A stretch of 13,659 nucleotides of DNA, from positions 1-13,659 of the forward strand of contig DATFWK010000006.1 in assembly GCA_035259345.1 (NCBI GenBank). The letters run 5' to 3'. Origin of the DNA: DATFWK01 sp035259345 (GTDB taxonomy: Bacteria; Actinomycetota; Thermoleophilia; Miltoncostaeales; Miltoncostaeaceae). The position numbers and the translations under genes were made by a program. Position 1 is the first letter of the stretch; each line of letters starts with the position of its first letter. Below the pieces are notes generated by a model. That model did no database searches. It worked only from the letters and a program-made list of their open reading frames with translations, and was not told the origin of the DNA. Shown here one piece after another: positions 12,535-13,659 of this stretch.

Positions 12535-13659
12535 CCTCCGCGAGTGGGTGACGCGACTCCGCCGGGCCGGCGAGCTCGCCGAGGTGGACGCCGAGGTCGA
12601 TCCCAACCTCGAGATCACCGAGATCGCCGACCGCGTCGTCAAGGCAGGCGGGCCCGCGCTGCTCTTCCGCCGCGTGCGCGGCTCGTCGATGCCGGTGCTC
12701 ATCAACCAGTTCGGGAGCGAGCGGCGCATCGAGATGGCGCTCGGCGTCGAGCGGCTCGAGGACCTGGCCGAGCGGATCCAGGACCTGATCGAGCTCCAGC
12801 CGCCACAGGGCCTCGTCGAGAAGGTCCGCGCGCTCGGCAAGCTGCGCGAGCTGGCGTCGTTCGCCTCGAAGACCGTGAAGGACGGGCCGTGCCAGGAGGT
12901 CTGGCTCCCCGAGCCTGACCTGGACGCGCTCCCGATCCTCACCTGCTGGCCCGCGGACGGCGGCCCCTACATCACGCTGCCGCTGGTCTTCAGCCGCGAC
13001 CCGCGCACCGGCGTGCGCAACTGCGGCATGTACCGCATCCAGAAGCTCGACGGGCGCACGGCCATGATGCACTGGCAGATCCACAAGGACGGCGCCGCCC
13101 ACCTCCGCGACTCCGAGGGCCGGGTCGAGGTGGCAGTCGCGATCGGGTCCGAGCCGGCCGTCACGTACAGCGCGACCGCGCCGCTACCGCCGAACGTGGA
13201 CGAGATGATGCTCGCCGGGTTCATCCGCGGCGCGTCGGTGGAGATGGTGCGCTGCCGAACCGTGGACCTCGAGGTGCCGGCGACGGCCGAGGTGGTGCTC
13301 GAGGGCTACGTCGACGCCACGGACCTCCGCCCGGAGGGGCCGTTCGGCGACCACACCGGCTTCTACACGCCGGCCGACCCGTACCCGACGTTCCACCTCA
13401 CCGGGATGTCCACGCGGCGAGAGCCCATCTACGCGACGACCGTCGTGGGCAAGCCGCCGATGGAGGACTTCTACCTGGGCAAGGCAACCGAGCGGATCCA
13501 GGACCTGATCGAGCTGCAGCCGCCACAAGGCCTCGTCGAGAAGGTCCGCGCGCTCGGCAAGCTGCGCGAGCTGGCGTCGTTCGCCTCGAAGACCGTGAAG
13601 GACGGGCCGTGCCAGGAGGTCTGGCTTCCCGAGCCGGACCTCGACGCGCTCCCGATCCT
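12527..13659 (+). CDS. ubiD: UbiD-family prenyl-FMN-dependent decarboxylase, partial; C-terminal part replaced by a repeat
   Basis: 377 codons, open to the window edge. UbiD enzymes decarboxylate aromatic or unsaturated acids using prenylated FMN made by UbiX; next to a polyprenyl-synthetase-like gene a quinone pathway role is likely but inferred. The family is clear from NCGMYRIQ (165-172), MMHWQIHKDGAAH (180-192), RPEGPFGDHTGFYTP (268-282) and VVGKPPMEDFYLGKATERI (306-324). E270 and D275 have the spacing of the catalytic acidic pair of Fdc1/UbiD enzymes. After ATERI a normal UbiD runs into a hydrophobic 'FLPLL..'-type segment. Here it jumps back to QDLIELQPPQGLVEKV, an in-frame repeat of residues 82-137. 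Residues 1-324 are sound; the last part is suspect. GTG 12527 has a strong ribosome site. Confidence 0.9.
   Translation, partial: MRDLREWVTRLRRAGELAEVDAEVDPNLEITEIADRVVKAGGPALLFRRVRGSSMPVLINQFGSERRIEMALGVERLEDLAERIQDLIELQPPQGLVEKVRALGKLRELASFASKTVKDGPCQEVWLPEPDLDALPILTCWPADGGPYITLPLVFSRDPRTGVRNCGMYRIQKLDGRTAMMHWQIHKDGAAHLRDSEGRVEVAVAIGSEPAVTYSATAPLPPNVDEMMLAGFIRGASVEMVRCRTVDLEVPATAEVVLEGYVDATDLRPEGPFGDHTGFYTPADPYPTFHLTGMSTRREPIYATTVVGKPPMEDFYLGKATERIQDLIELQPPQGLVEKVRALGKLRELASFASKTVKDGPCQEVWLPEPDLDALPI
12768..12939 (+). repeat. Copy 1 of a 172-bp direct repeat within ubiD
   Basis: Matches 13488-13659 at 167 of 172 positions with no gaps, at an offset of exactly 720 bases (240 codons). Copy 1 is where this stretch belongs in a UbiD protein (from about residue 82). 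All five differences fall on third codon positions and are silent. Confidence 0.9.
13488..13659 (+). repeat. Copy 2 of the 172-bp ubiD repeat, at the window end
   Basis: Differs from copy 1 at 13516, 13528, 13627, 13636 and 13642, each a silent third-position change. The match begins inside CCGAGCGGATC, a string shared by the ..AERI and ..ATERI codons, and runs unbroken to the last base. The repeat occupies the place of the expected UbiD C-terminal region, so a junction error at a contig end is the simplest reading. Confidence 0.9.

Noticed and set aside
12768..13659. Genuine tandem-repeat domain or programmed diversification in ubiD
   Set aside because: There are only two copies, the second breaks the UbiD fold, the differences are all silent, and no reverse transcriptase or repeat template is present. 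A misjoin or strain chimera explains it better.

Overview
This is a very GC-rich, gene-dense stretch of bacterial chromosome. Third codon positions are almost all G or C, GTG and TTG starts are common, and several promoters have a TANNNT -10 box only 6-8 nt before the start codon, with no Shine-Dalgarno site (leaderless layout). Together with the gene content this points to a high-GC actinobacterial lineage. My guess, by inference only, is a deep branch such as Thermoleophilia. I see no rRNA, tRNA or CRISPR array. Every coding stretch reads as an ordinary housekeeping or envelope gene, and the only mobile DNA is one small non-coding element.

Layout. (1) 1-137, minus: the first 45 codons of a PLP-dependent aminotransferase. 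(2) 225-3728, plus: a three-gene envelope-glycan operon made of a GtrA-type membrane protein and two GT-C (GT87/DUF2029-like) polytopic glycosyltransferases, the first carrying a signal peptide and a PepSY-like extracytoplasmic domain. (3) 5496-3720, minus: a membrane-anchored LytM/M23-like protein followed by a YmdB-family metallophosphoesterase. The two are separated by a 200-bp palindromic element with 19-bp terminal inverted repeats and a TA duplication. Removing the element on paper restores a two-gene operon with a 9-nt gap and the same stop codon. (4) 5577-9119, plus: four genes joined by 4-bp overlaps, namely an AI-2E-family transporter, an ABC ATPase with altered signature and switch motifs, an ABC-2 permease, and a 94-residue coiled-coil protein. 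(5) 9706-9116, minus: aat, the leucyl/phenylalanyl-tRNA-protein transferase of the N-degron pathway. (6) 9773-13659, plus: hemB, hemL, a small protein resembling a polyprenyl synthetase without its Asp-rich motifs, and a ubiD-family decarboxylase. This is a tetrapyrrole plus probable quinone operon.

Two things deserve most attention. The first is the MITE-like element at 4519-4722. The second is the last 172 bases, which repeat an upstream part of the same ubiD gene in frame with five differences, all silent. That repeat replaces the expected C-terminal half of UbiD, and a chimeric contig end is more likely than real biology. No wholly new system is obvious. The best candidates for unexplored function are the AI-2E/ABC/coiled-coil operon and the polyprenyl-synthetase-like protein between hemL and ubiD.
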